Shown here: in pieces, positions 16,643 through 24,976 of the stretch | How the letters are laid out: each line of letters begins with the position of its first letter | Position numbering within the stretch: position 1 is the stretch's first letter | Origin: Streptococcaceae bacterium | Lineage (GTDB): Bacteria; Bacillota; Bacilli; Lactobacillales; Streptococcaceae | Assembly: GCA_902363395.1 (NCBI GenBank) | Contig: CABIZZ010000001.1 | Coordinates: forward strand, 1,116,001-1,180,000 | DNA: 64,000 bases | Direction of reading: 5' to 3' | Notes under the pieces: generated by a model | Told to the model about the DNA's origin: nothing | Databases searched by the model: none | What the model saw: only the letters and a program-made list of their open reading frames with translations | Program-made: the position numbers and the translations under genes

Positions 16643-17469
16643 GTTGTACAGTTACTTAAATCTTGAGAGTACAAAAACTGCGCAAGGTTCAGACCGTGAG
16701 CGAAACGTGTTGTACAGTTACTTAAATCTTGAGAGTACAAAAACATATTTCTCAAGGGGTCATCCACATTGAGAGTTGTACAGTTACTTAAATCTTGAGA
16801 GTACAAAAACGTCTTGACCTCGTTCGCCTTGTAGGCCTTGGTTGTACAGTTACTTAAATCTTGAGAGTACAAAAACAGGCTAAATTCAATGAATTAAAAG
16901 CCGCAGGTTGTACAGTTACTTAAATCTTGAGAGTACAAAAACACGCATCGAGCCACTGACTCAAACTGAACTGTTGTACAGTTACTTAAATCTTGAGAGT
17001 ACAAAAACCTGTATGGTATGAGGAAGCAGCAGAGTTTGGTTGTACAGTTACTTAAATCTTGAGAGTACAAAAACAGTAGTTTTTGACGGCATTAACAACA
17101 ATACGTTGTACAGTTACTTAAATCTTGAGAGTACAAAAACTGAACGTTAAAAAATCTTTCTAAGCGGTCAGTTGTACAGTTACTTAAATCTTGAGAGTAC
17201 AAAAACAAGTTTGATGGTTTGCTTCCCAATCGTGAAGTTGTACAGTTACTTAAATCTTGAGAGTACAAAAACTCGCCAACTTCTTTGACGGTTTCCACTG
17301 AGTTGTACAGTTACTTAAATCTTGAGAGTACAAAAACAGCATATGTGAATTCACGGTTTGCTTGCACGTTGTACAGTTACTTAAATCTTGAGAGTACAAA
17401 AACTGGGACGGGCTTACTGATCGCTTTTCTAGGGTTGTACAGTTACTTAAATCTTGAGAGTACAAAAAC
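16643..17469 (-). CRISPR. CRISPR array, 13 repeats and 12 spacers, type II-A (CRISPR1-like)
   Basis: Thirteen identical 36-nt repeats begin at 16643, 16709, 16775, 16841, 16907, 16973, 17039, 17105, 17171, 17237, 17302, 17368 and 17434. Spacers are 30 nt except the one at 17273-17301 (29 nt). On the transcribed minus strand the repeat starts GTTTTTGTACTCTCAAGATT and ends TAAGTAACTGTACAAC, the same as the S. thermophilus CRISPR1 repeat from memory. The leader is at the csn2 side, so the newest spacer is 17404-17433. The oldest repeat is not degenerate. I saw no spacer matching elsewhere in the window, by eye only. Confidence 0.98.
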
Positions 17470-17538
17470 CTCAAATTCGTCAATTTTGGTTTTTGTAGCT
17501 CAGAACCATTATAAGGTCTTAAACTTAACTCGTCAATA
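17470..17538 (-). promoter_or_regulatory. CRISPR leader with ATTTGAG integration-anchor sequence
   Basis: The 69 bp between csn2 and the first repeat end on the minus strand in ATTTGAG (17470-17476), immediately before the repeat. This is the leader-anchoring sequence known to direct polarised spacer integration in CRISPR1-type II-A systems. Confidence 0.8.
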
Positions 17539-18582
17539 CTATTCTTCTAAATACTTCAATAACATTGGGTTAACTGGTTCAATACGGAATTTTATTTTCA
17601 TTTCATACTGGTACAAATTATTTAATATTCTCAATGCTACTTGATCCTCAATTGATAAGCTCATATGGAGAATGTCCGAACTAAATAAATAAGGTCCAAT
17701 TTTCCTTAAAGATGATAAAAACTCTTGTTTACAAGGTATTTGATTTATTGGATATTGATTAGTAAAACGTTCGTACATAAATTCTAATGAATAAAAATGA
17801 TCAACGTAATCTGAAACAATATTAATCTCCTCTAATACTTCTTTCGTGACATGAAGATAACCTTCATTTGAAGGAAATGAAATAGTGTATAACATGTTAC
17901 AGTGAATGGTTAATCGCTCTAATTGTTCACAACACTCAACAAATTCCTTATAAGATAAATAATCATCCATATTTCGGAGAACAAGTAATACCTTTTCAGA
18001 TTGATCCGTAATCACTACTTGCAGCATCGAAAGGAATAATAAAAACTTTGTCTTATTGTCAACAAATTCAAAGGATATATTTTTATCGTTCTGTCCAAAA
18101 TAGGGCAGAAAATTTTTTTGGATCAATTGGTCTGCATTAAAATATTTCGCTTCTGTATGATAGTTAATACCATCTAGTTGTAGATTCAAATTCTGATTCA
18201 ACAGCAAAGAAATCCTATCTAGATGATCATTGATATTTTCAATTTGCTCCATCAACTCCACTGTATTAATCTTTTTCTTTAGATAATCATAAGTTATCGT
18301 TCCTTTTTTATACTCCATCTGCTCGATTAGATCATTGATATTCGATAGTTGGATCACTCTGAATTCCGAACGGGAAACCGCCGTATCGTCTATTAAGATT
18401 TTGGGTTCATTTTGTTCGAATAGGACTAAGTCTTCTTCACTATATTTTTTTCCTCCAAAATACCATAACAGAATTTGCCAAATATAATACTTTAATTGTT
18501 GATCTTGGCCAACAACTTGAGTAAATTGTCCAAAACTCAATGTAATATTATCCTTGTATGGATGACTGATATTCATTTTCAT
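17539..18582 (-). CDS. csn2: Csn2 (long, CRISPR1-type)
   Basis: The product has 347 residues, matching the long Csn2 form of the S. thermophilus CRISPR1 locus rather than the 220-residue form of SpyCas9 loci. It is a ring-forming, DNA-end-binding protein needed for spacer acquisition. The start overlaps the cas2 stop by 4 bp (ATGA). The middle has a long charged region (TVELMEQIENINDHLDRISLL) suggestive of helices, then a beta-rich segment with FLLFLSMLQVVI and VLLVLRNMDDYLS. It is the last gene before the leader. Confidence 0.92.
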   Translation of the reverse strand: MKMNISHPYKDNITLSFGQFTQVVGQDQQLKYYIWQILLWYFGGKKYSEEDLVLFEQNEPKILIDDTAVSRSEFRVIQLSNINDLIEQMEYKKGTITYDYLKKKINTVELMEQIENINDHLDRISLLLNQNLNLQLDGINYHTEAKYFNADQLIQKNFLPYFGQNDKNISFEFVDNKTKFLLFLSMLQVVITDQSEKVLLVLRNMDDYLSYKEFVECCEQLERLTIHCNMLYTISFPSNEGYLHVTKEVLEEINIVSDYVDHFYSLEFMYERFTNQYPINQIPCKQEFLSSLRKIGPYLFSSDILHMSLSIEDQVALRILNNLYQYEMKIKFRIEPVNPMLLKYLEE

Positions 18583-18902
18583 ATAACTACCAACTTATTA
18601 TCACTGACTACTTCTTCTTGCTTTGTTTTCCCACCAATAATCAAAACCATTTCAGAAAATTGTTTCTCAGTAACCGCCAGTAGACGAACATTGCCACTAG
18701 GTAAATTACTTTGGCTTAATTTCTTATAGAATTTACTAGCAAAACTTCGATTTGGACATGTTCTATAATAAACTGAAAACTGCAACATTTCAAAACCATT
18801 AGCAATTAGATCTTTCCGAAAATTACGATAGATTCTTTTTTCTTGATTCGTATCCATAGGAAGATCAAAAAAACACAATAACCTCAATGCTTCATACCTC
18901 AT
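18579..18902 (-). CDS. cas2: CRISPR-associated endonuclease Cas2
   Basis: The product has 107 residues. Cas2 forms the central dimer of the Cas1-Cas2 integrase that inserts new spacers. The ferredoxin-like fold is shown by LLCFFDLPMDT (first strand with the conserved Asp), a basic RIYRNFRKDL helix, and FSVYYRTCPN. It starts 4 bp after the cas1 stop; its ribosome-binding site lies in the cas1 end. Confidence 0.95.
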   Translation of the reverse strand: MRYEALRLLCFFDLPMDTNQEKRIYRNFRKDLIANGFEMLQFSVYYRTCPNRSFASKFYKKLSQSNLPSGNVRLLAVTEKQFSEMVLIIGGKTKQEEVVSDNKLVVI

Positions 18903-18906
18903 TTCT

Positions 18907-19815
18907 TCAGCTCCATTCTACACTAGAAACAATCGGACAGTAGAATTTACTAGTATCCTTATCCGAAATACATTTTAAAAACCCCTTAACATATTTATCC
19001 ATTGCGACAGTTACAGAACATGTTTCTTTTCCATAACGAATTTTTGCATTCAGCGTATCTGTTAAAGCTAAACGAAACTCATATTTCAAATATTCTTCAT
19101 CCCGTAGATTTTGGTAAACCCAAACATCAATAATCTGCCTAAAAGGTTCCATTAAATCGTCTACCAAATTAAATTGATTGTATTCGTTTTTATGAAAAAT
19201 TCCGATCAAGGGATTTAGCCCATACCCAGCAATAATACGCGACATCTGCGCTCTCATAATCGCATAGCCATAATTTAGACCAGCATTAATGACATCAGTT
19301 TCCTGTTGGGTAAGACGAATGAATTTCTTTCCAAATAATTCATTAAAATAAACTTTTGCAGCATGTCCTTCGCGATTGGTTTTATCTCCAAATTCAATAT
19401 GATCTTTATAATCTGCCAATAGCTGAATACAATCAATATTTTTCTCAAACATCGAGAGAACATCTTGCTGATTATTTATTTTGAAGTAGGTCACTATTTG
19501 CCATAATTTATCCTTTTGCTCCTGCGTCCACAATAATTGTTCCTGTAATTTTTTATAGGCTCTAAAATGGCCATTTTGTGAATGGTAAATACCTGTTGGC
19601 AAATGCTCATTATCACAGACAATTAAAGCAATATTATACTTACTTAAGGCACTTAACAATCTTAGGGTTACAACTGTTTCTCCTCCTTCTGCAACAATGA
19701 TAGAAATATCACTCAAGGGAATAATATAATCTTCGCCCATCTTCTTAATCAAAAGGTTATCTAACTTTAATTGCATTTTTTCACTCTGACAAACATGTAC
19801 AATTCTCCAAGTCAT
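18907..19815 (-). CDS. cas1: CRISPR-associated endonuclease Cas1
   Basis: The product has 302 residues from the ATG at 19815 (MTWRIVHVCQSEKM...), the usual II-A length. The open frame extends 53 codons further upstream, but that part is the tracrRNA gene read through and is rejected. AGAGGA precedes the ATG. Catalytic features are NREGHAAKVYF (Glu), GIFHKNEYNQFNLVDDLMEPFR (His and acidic pair) and the NYGYAIMRAQMSR helix. It integrates protospacers together with Cas2, Csn2 and Cas9. Confidence 0.96.
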   Translation of the reverse strand: MTWRIVHVCQSEKMQLKLDNLLIKKMGEDYIIPLSDISIIVAEGGETVVTLRLLSALSKYNIALIVCDNEHLPTGIYHSQNGHFRAYKKLQEQLLWTQEQKDKLWQIVTYFKINNQQDVLSMFEKNIDCIQLLADYKDHIEFGDKTNREGHAAKVYFNELFGKKFIRLTQQETDVINAGLNYGYAIMRAQMSRIIAGYGLNPLIGIFHKNEYNQFNLVDDLMEPFRQIIDVWVYQNLRDEEYLKYEFRLALTDTLNAKIRYGKETCSVTVAMDKYVKGFLKCISDKDTSKFYCPIVSSVEWS

Positions 19816-19835
19816 TATTTTAATCCTCTTTACAA

Positions 19836-19940
19836 AACGAAAACACCCCGCCATAAATGACAGGGTGTTGAATTCGGCATGAAGCCTTATCTTTGTAGCT
19901 TCTGCAAGATTTAAGTAACTGTGTAAGGCGTCCCTTACAG
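19836..19940 (-). ncRNA. tracrRNA
   Basis: The minus strand reads GTAAGGGACGCCTTACACAG, then an anti-repeat TTACTTAAATCTTGCAGAAG complementary to the array repeat, then CTACAAAGATAAGGCTTCAT. It ends in a hairpin of ACACCC/GGGTGT followed by TTTTCGTTTT. This is nearly the S. thermophilus CRISPR1 tracrRNA and lies in the same place, between cas9 and cas1. The ends are estimated from the promoter and terminator. Confidence 0.93.
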
Positions 19941-19945
19941 TTAAT

Positions 19946-19974
19946 ATTATAATACATTGTAAAAGCGTTTGCAA
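19946..19974 (-). promoter_or_regulatory. tracrRNA promoter
   Basis: On the minus strand TTGCAA (19969-19974), exactly 17 bp, TATAAT (19946-19951). The start falls near 19939, just before the tracrRNA sequence. Confidence 0.82.
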
Positions 19975-19995
19975 CTCTTTTTTTTAAAATATTTT

Positions 19996-22900
19996 TTAAA
20001 ATTTGAGTTTTGGTTCTTCACCCTCTTTTTTGATGAAATGTTTATTGCCTAGAACATCTGTTCTAACTTTAAAAATGGAAATATCTGATTTGTTTATTCC
20101 TTTCAAACATTGTCCCCCTTTAGCAACATTTCCAAAAATTGTCATCAACTCTTGATTTCCATCAAATTTAGCTTTATCATAAGGCTTCAATTCTACATAG
20201 TTTTTTTTATTAGGCAATGTTCTCGATAAAAACCTAAAAATTTGTTCCTCATTATTTTTGGTATCCTTAATCAAAAACAAGTCATTTTTATATAATGTAA
20301 ATTTGAATTCTGATCCCTTGTCGACACCTTCTTTTTCTTTAATTTCATTATACTTATCAATAGTTATAGAATAATTCCCAGTCTTCTTTTCAAATTGTAA
20401 ATCTGCATATTTTAAACCCAGTAACTCATACTTCTCTGTCTGATGATTAAAATATACATCTGTTCTCCAAGGATTTAATTGACGTAAGATTACTTTATTT
20501 TTACTATTAGAAGGCGTTATGTTAATAAATGATTCTGGAATATTTTTATCATAATATTTCAGGCCTTTAATTTCTGGACCATTACCTTTTCTGCTATACT
20601 TTCTGATTGGTCCATTTTCTTGTCTATATTTCTCAAAAGGATTGCAAGGAACTTCTTTATTCTTATCGTTCAATTCTTTAGAAGGATAGGTTCTTAAAAT
20701 CTCTTCAATTACCTTCTCAAATGTTTGTGGATCTTTGTGATACATTAAGAATCTACTTTTATCTTTATTGTAAATTTTAATGAATGCATCATATCCCGCT
20801 TGACTATAAATATCTTTAATCTTACCTAGAACATAAGTTTCTTCAGATTTATCCTTATCTAATTTCGCTTTTCTTGTTGCGTAAATTGTTGCATCTGAAA
20901 TTTTACGGTTAAATTTTGAATCTACTTGATAAGAAAAAAGAATGCTATCTTCAAATTTCTTAGATTTCAATGTATCAACAAAATGATCATATGGTGCTTT
21001 GAACACTAACTCTTTGTATTCATCGTCACTCAATGAAATAATTTCACCAGTTTCTTGATCCACGAATTGCCCGTTTTTATAAGAGATCAAATGGTTATTT
21101 TGTTTTTTCCATAATCTTAATTGACTAGATGCAGCAATGATCAAAGCATCTACAGCATGATGGTGATAGGTCTCACGAGATTTTTCAAGTCCCCATTTTC
21201 TTCTGAGTTGCGAAGTAAATTGCCCACGTACCACTGAAATAGTTGTATCAAATTGATGCTCCTTATAAAAATCTTGTAGAGCATTTAAAACAACACGAGA
21301 AGAATACCGAGTATCTACTAAATTTCGTTCAATAAACTTCTGTTTCACCTCAATTTTACTAGTGTCTTCTTCCGTTAATAGATAATCTTTCTTTTTATTA
21401 CCTAATAATTTAGAATCTTTTACATATGATTTAAACTCACGGTAAGACCAGGCATCATCCATGCTATCTAAAGCTTGAAAAGGTGTACGTTGTCCCTTTT
21501 CTTGGTTCGCTGTAGCAAGTACCAATACTTTATTGGATAAACTATCATCAAAAGAAAGAGACAAAGGTAAAATATGATCAATTTCATACTTGTACTGATT
21601 TTGAATCAAATCTGAAATTGGAATATTCTTCCCAGTGTAAAGACACTTTTCACCCTGTTGGTGCCATAAACGAATCTTAGTTGCTAATTCTTTATGTCCA
21701 TGAAAAATGTTATCCGGTAATTCTTTTTTCCCATTGTATTGGAAAGCAGCTTTTTCTATGGCAGCATTTTTCTCGTCTAGATTTGCTTTTTGACGCTTGA
21801 TATACTCTTTCTTTGCATCTTCTTCATTATTTTCACGTGCCATTTCAATAACGATATTATCAAAGATACCATAATTTTTAGTTGCTTCATTGATAATCTT
21901 TATAGCTTGTCTGACGGATTTTGCTACCACAGGATTATAGATTTCTTCAGTTATTTCTTTTTCATCAATATACTTGGTTCGTTTTGATGTATCTTTAGAT
22001 TTTTGTTTGCCTAATCGAGTAAGAATTGTCATTTGCTCTTCCGAAGTTTCATACAATTCTGGGATCAACTCCATCATGAGTTTTAGAGAAAAATTATGCC
22101 ATCCCTTACTAAAAAGACTGCTATTATTTTTTCTAAATTGAACCAATTCAAGTATTTGATCCTGACTAAATGTATCTTTTAACTTCGCGTTAATTGCTTC
22201 TTCTATACCTTCTCGCTCTGTATTTAAAGTTAGAATATGAGCAAGCTCATCTATAACATTTCTTGGTAACTCTTCCGCTCTGATTGTTTCTAATGATTGC
22301 ATTTTTCGATAGACTTCAAAAGTATGCATCTCAGGTTTTTTATCAGGATCAATGCGGTATCCATGTATTTGATCAACTGAAGCACCAATCAATTTAGAAA
22401 TGTACTTCAATAGTGTTGAAGCTCCTAATGTTTTAGCTGTTTTCGCATACTCGACAATTATCTTCTTTTGTTCCTCACTCAATTTCTTGGTTTCTGTTGG
22501 AACTGTTAAATTATTTAAATCATTTAGTAAGTTAAACTCTTGAGCAGTATAGGAAGCTTTTGAAGCACGATATTCATCAGGATAAAATGTACATTTACCA
22601 ATTAAAATACCAAAAATATTATCTAGGGTAGTTCCATCCGTTTTAAAACGTCCATAATCGGTCCGTGATTTTTCATTCCCTGGACCATGGTAGTATTTTC
22701 TTTTTCCCGTTAGTATTGTTAAATAGTCTTCTATAAACTCATCTGTAATCTTATTATTGAATTCTTGCTGTTTTCTAAGAATTCTTTCTGCTTCTTTTCT
22801 ATAAGCAAATGTTGAAAAAACATTGATCAATCGGCGTTTTTCACCATTTTCTACTACAGTGAAATCCCCTCTAAGCTGACCATATTTTTCGAAACGATCT

Positions 22901-23367
22901 AGTTGAATTTGACCAGGTGTTTGTTCAGCAAGTAATTTTCTATTTTCTTCAACTGCTTTACCATAATCAGACGATACTGCACCGCCATCCTCAGAAGCAT
23001 CATCCAAATAGCTAATACCACGTCTCTTAACAATATTCTTTAAAACGATAAACAACTCTTCATTAGTTAATTGATCATCCAACCCTTGTACACGAAGTTG
23101 ATAAGGATTTAGATTAATTGACACCTTAGAGAAATCAGTTAACAAACCAAAGTCTTCAAATAAATCATGAAGACGAACACTACGATGTTTTTTCCGACGA
23201 TTTAATCGTCTAGCCTGTCTACTAGTCCTTCTCTCAACATTATTGTCAGCTGTTGCAGCTGGGAAAAGACGAGAATTTGCATGAATAATTTCACCAGTAT
23301 CTTTCTTTAGAATACCTACACCAACTGAAGCAATACCTATATCTAACCCCAAAACTAAACCATTCAT
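19996..23367 (-). CDS. cas9: Cas9 endonuclease, type II-A, compact CRISPR1 lineage
   Basis: The product has 1123 residues from the ATG at 23367, with AGGAGG 7 nt upstream; a TTG two codons earlier is rejected. It is nearly the length of St1Cas9 (about 1121) and shares long blocks with it. RuvC-I has LVLGLDIGIASVGVG with catalytic Asp9. The Arg-rich bridge helix follows (RRTSRQARRLNRRKKHRSVR). HNH is YEIDHILPLSLSFDDS...NQEKGQRTP near residue 600, and RuvC-III is TYHHHAVDALIIAAS near 735. All catalytic residues are intact. Guided by crRNA and tracrRNA, it cuts matching DNA. The C-terminal PAM domain ends KFRPT-like FKVRTDVLGNKHFIKKEGE. Requirement for an St1-like PAM is inference. Confidence 0.97.
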   Translation of the reverse strand: MNGLVLGLDIGIASVGVGILKKDTGEIIHANSRLFPAATADNNVERRTSRQARRLNRRKKHRSVRLHDLFEDFGLLTDFSKVSINLNPYQLRVQGLDDQLTNEELFIVLKNIVKRRGISYLDDASEDGGAVSSDYGKAVEENRKLLAEQTPGQIQLDRFEKYGQLRGDFTVVENGEKRRLINVFSTFAYRKEAERILRKQQEFNNKITDEFIEDYLTILTGKRKYYHGPGNEKSRTDYGRFKTDGTTLDNIFGILIGKCTFYPDEYRASKASYTAQEFNLLNDLNNLTVPTETKKLSEEQKKIIVEYAKTAKTLGASTLLKYISKLIGASVDQIHGYRIDPDKKPEMHTFEVYRKMQSLETIRAEELPRNVIDELAHILTLNTEREGIEEAINAKLKDTFSQDQILELVQFRKNNSSLFSKGWHNFSLKLMMELIPELYETSEEQMTILTRLGKQKSKDTSKRTKYIDEKEITEEIYNPVVAKSVRQAIKIINEATKNYGIFDNIVIEMARENNEEDAKKEYIKRQKANLDEKNAAIEKAAFQYNGKKELPDNIFHGHKELATKIRLWHQQGEKCLYTGKNIPISDLIQNQYKYEIDHILPLSLSFDDSLSNKVLVLATANQEKGQRTPFQALDSMDDAWSYREFKSYVKDSKLLGNKKKDYLLTEEDTSKIEVKQKFIERNLVDTRYSSRVVLNALQDFYKEHQFDTTISVVRGQFTSQLRRKWGLEKSRETYHHHAVDALIIAASSQLRLWKKQNNHLISYKNGQFVDQETGEIISLSDDEYKELVFKAPYDHFVDTLKSKKFEDSILFSYQVDSKFNRKISDATIYATRKAKLDKDKSEETYVLGKIKDIYSQAGYDAFIKIYNKDKSRFLMYHKDPQTFEKVIEEILRTYPSKELNDKNKEVPCNPFEKYRQENGPIRKYSRKGNGPEIKGLKYYDKNIPESFINITPSNSKNKVILRQLNPWRTDVYFNHQTEKYELLGLKYADLQFEKKTGNYSITIDKYNEIKEKEGVDKGSEFKFTLYKNDLFLIKDTKNNEEQIFRFLSRTLPNKKNYVELKPYDKAKFDGNQELMTIFGNVAKGGQCLKGINKSDISIFKVRTDVLGNKHFIKKEGEEPKLKF

Positions 23368-23510
23368 AATCAAACCTCCTATCGATTATTATATTAATAC
23401 AATTTTACCCCTTCTTTCCTAAAAAATCAAACCATTATATGCAATTGTCTGGAATATTTTACTAATTTATTACTAGCTCCAAATCCCCCCAGTCCTTCAT
23501 ACTTAAAACA

Positions 23511-23534
23511 AAAAAGCGTGATTTCACGCTTTTT
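23511..23534 (-). terminator. Terminator of the membrane protein gene upstream of cas9
   Basis: AAAAAGCGTG and CACGCTTTTT around ATTT. It overlaps the stop codon of the gene at 23533 and separates it from cas9. Confidence 0.8.
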
Positions 23535-24156
23535 AGTCTTCCCATTTTGGTTGGTTGATTTCTGCAAAGGTATCGTCCTGATGGATCGCTTTTTCCACCT
23601 TCTCCACTTGGACAACTTGGAGCGGGATTTTCTTAAAAGGTCCCCAGTCTGTGACAACCTCCATTCGATACTGTTTCTTTACGACCCAGCTTTTTTCTTC
23701 CCTTACATCGACACTCCCTACTCGTACTTGAGGCTGGTAGCTTTCATGGATTAAGCATTGAGTCAAGGCTCTGAGCCGCTCACCCTCATCTGCTATCTCC
23801 AACTTGGCCAGCAGCTCTTGATTACTGACATCTTTTATCAAGATACTTCTTAGGTAGCTATCAAACCCTTTCAGATACTTGAATCCTAGCCAAAGCAAGC
23901 CCAGGATCAGGGCGAAAAAGAGGATGATAAAGATATAGTAGAGAAAAATTGGAAAGTCTGAGCCTTTAGCATTGGACTCACCAGTGAAAAACAAGAAGAC
24001 AAAACTCAGCAAGAAGAACCCTGGCACCAGAAAGAAAATCCAGAAGATGGTCGATCCGTACACAAGAAAATCAGAGAGATATTTCCCCACAACTAAGGCT
24101 CCAATGGAGCCTTTCTTTGGTGTTCGCGTCTTGGCTGACTGATTCATTTTTCCCAT
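23533..24156 (-). CDS. Hypothetical two-helix membrane protein
   Basis: The product has 207 residues with the start behind GGAG. A basic, Ser/Thr/Lys-rich N-terminal tail is followed by two strong hydrophobic helices (about residues 33-57 and 70-92) and a soluble C-terminal half rich in Glu, Lys and Val that reads as a beta-structured cytoplasmic domain. No family recognised. It is transcribed alone between the tRNA and cas9. An extended -10 (TGGTATAAT) lies about 150 bp upstream. Confidence 0.72.
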   Translation of the reverse strand: MGKMNQSAKTRTPKKGSIGALVVGKYLSDFLVYGSTIFWIFFLVPGFFLLSFVFLFFTGESNAKGSDFPIFLYYIFIILFFALILGLLWLGFKYLKGFDSYLRSILIKDVSNQELLAKLEIADEGERLRALTQCLIHESYQPQVRVGSVDVREEKSWVVKKQYRMEVVTDWGPFKKIPLQVVQVEKVEKAIHQDDTFAEINQPKWED

Positions 24157-24360
24157 GGCCTACTCCTTTCGGTCTATCTACCACATTCCCATCTGATATA
24201 AGGCTCTACAAACTATTTCAACTGTGACACATTATCGTCTGAAAGTTTTCCTCTCAAGGCAATCCACATTTGCTCAGTAAGTAAAATTGATTGTTCTCAT
24301 TTTCCACTATTATACCATACAAGCACTTCCCAAAGATCCATCCTTCCATAAACCAACAAA

Positions 24361-24384
24361 AAAACACTGAATCTTCAGTGTTTT
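24361..24384 (-). terminator. Terminator after tRNA-Arg
   Basis: AAAACACTGA pairs with TCAGTGTTTT, then a T run on the minus strand, 12 bp after the tRNA end. Confidence 0.85.
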
Positions 24385-24396
24385 CTTTTCTATTTC

Positions 24397-24468
24397 TGTC
24401 CCCTGCCGGAATCGAACCAGCAACTACTCCTTAGGAGGGAGTTGTTATATCCATTGAACTAAGGGGAC
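24397..24468 (-). tRNA. tRNA-Arg (anticodon CCT)
   Basis: A 72-nt cloverleaf on the minus strand. The acceptor is GTCCCCT/AGGGGAC and the D arm has AGTTCAATGGATATAAC. The anticodon stem ACTCC/GGAGT holds loop CTCCTAA (anticodon CCT, reading AGG). The T loop is GGTTCGATTCC. CCA is not encoded. It lies just downstream of rplS, as in related streptococci. Confidence 0.95.
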
Positions 24469-24472
24469 CTAT

Positions 24473-24503
24473 AAAAAAAGAAGCGAGATTACTCCCGCCT
24501 CCT
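24473..24503 (-). terminator. Weak hairpin after rplS, before the tRNA
   Basis: GCGGGAG and CTCGCTTC can pair imperfectly, followed by seven T residues on the minus strand. It may end rplS transcripts or allow partial read-through into the tRNA. Confidence 0.5.
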
Positions 24504-24511
24504 TGTTCGTC

Positions 24512-24859
24512 TTAACGACGGATTTCTTTAATACGAGCTGCTTTACCTTGCAATGCACGAAGGTAGTACAATTTCGCACGACGTACTTTACCGTAACGTA
24601 CAACTTCAATCTTTTCTACACGTGGAGTGTGTACTGGGAATGTACGTTCAACACCGACACCGTTAGAGATTTTACGAACAGTGTACATTTCAGTGTGTCC
24701 TTGACCTTTACGAGCGATAACAACGCCTTCAAAGATCTGGATACGTTCACGAGATCCTTCGACAACTTTCGCGTGTACACGAACAGTGTCACCAGGACGG
24801 AATGCAGGGATATCAGTACGAAGTTGACCTTCAGTCAAGCTTTGGATTAATGGATTCAT
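24512..24859 (-). CDS. rplS: 50S ribosomal protein L19
   Basis: The product has 115 residues, full length, located at the 30S-50S interface. The family is clear from [41 protein letters not shown]-like [18 protein letters not shown], and [17 protein letters not shown]. It has its own promoter and a long untranslated leader, and a tRNA gene follows. Confidence 0.98.
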   Translation of the reverse strand: MNPLIQSLTEGQLRTDIPAFRPGDTVRVHAKVVEGSRERIQIFEGVVIARKGQGHTEMYTVRKISNGVGVERTFPVHTPRVEKIEVVRYGKVRRAKLYYLRALQGKAARIKEIRR

Positions 24860-24943
24860 TTTATTCTCCTATCTTCGTCAATCTTGAGGGCTACTCCCCC
24901 AGCGGATAAACTGTATTTTTGTGCTTCCATTACGCACAAAGTT
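24860..24943 (-). promoter_or_regulatory. rplS 5' leader, possible L19 autoregulatory RNA
   Basis: About 80 nt of leader between the inferred start and the rplS ATG contain GC-rich paired segments (GGGGGAGTAGCCCTC). Firmicute rplS leaders are known to carry an L19-binding structure. I infer the same here from position and pairing only. Confidence 0.45.
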
Positions 24944-24944
24944 T

Positions 24945-24973
24945 ATAATACCAAAAGAATGTCCGTTTGTAAA
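24945..24973 (-). promoter_or_regulatory. rplS promoter
   Basis: On the minus strand TTTACA (24968-24973), 17 bp, TATTAT (24945-24950). Confidence 0.65.
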
Positions 24974-24976
24974 GGA

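Noticed and set aside
16643-17469. Self-targeting spacers
   Set aside because: By eye, no spacer matches another place in this window; a computed search of the genome was not possible, so this is a negative for the window only.
16606-17483. Open frames across the CRISPR array encoding repeated FLYSQDLSNCTT or LYSYLNLESTKT units
   Set aside because: The 36-nt repeat plus 30-nt spacer period is a multiple of three, so frames stay open through the array by chance; these are not genes.
19816-19974. N-terminal extension of cas1 by 53 codons
   Set aside because: The stretch is the tracrRNA with its promoter and terminator; the true Cas1 start at 19815 has its own ribosome-binding site and normal family N-terminus.
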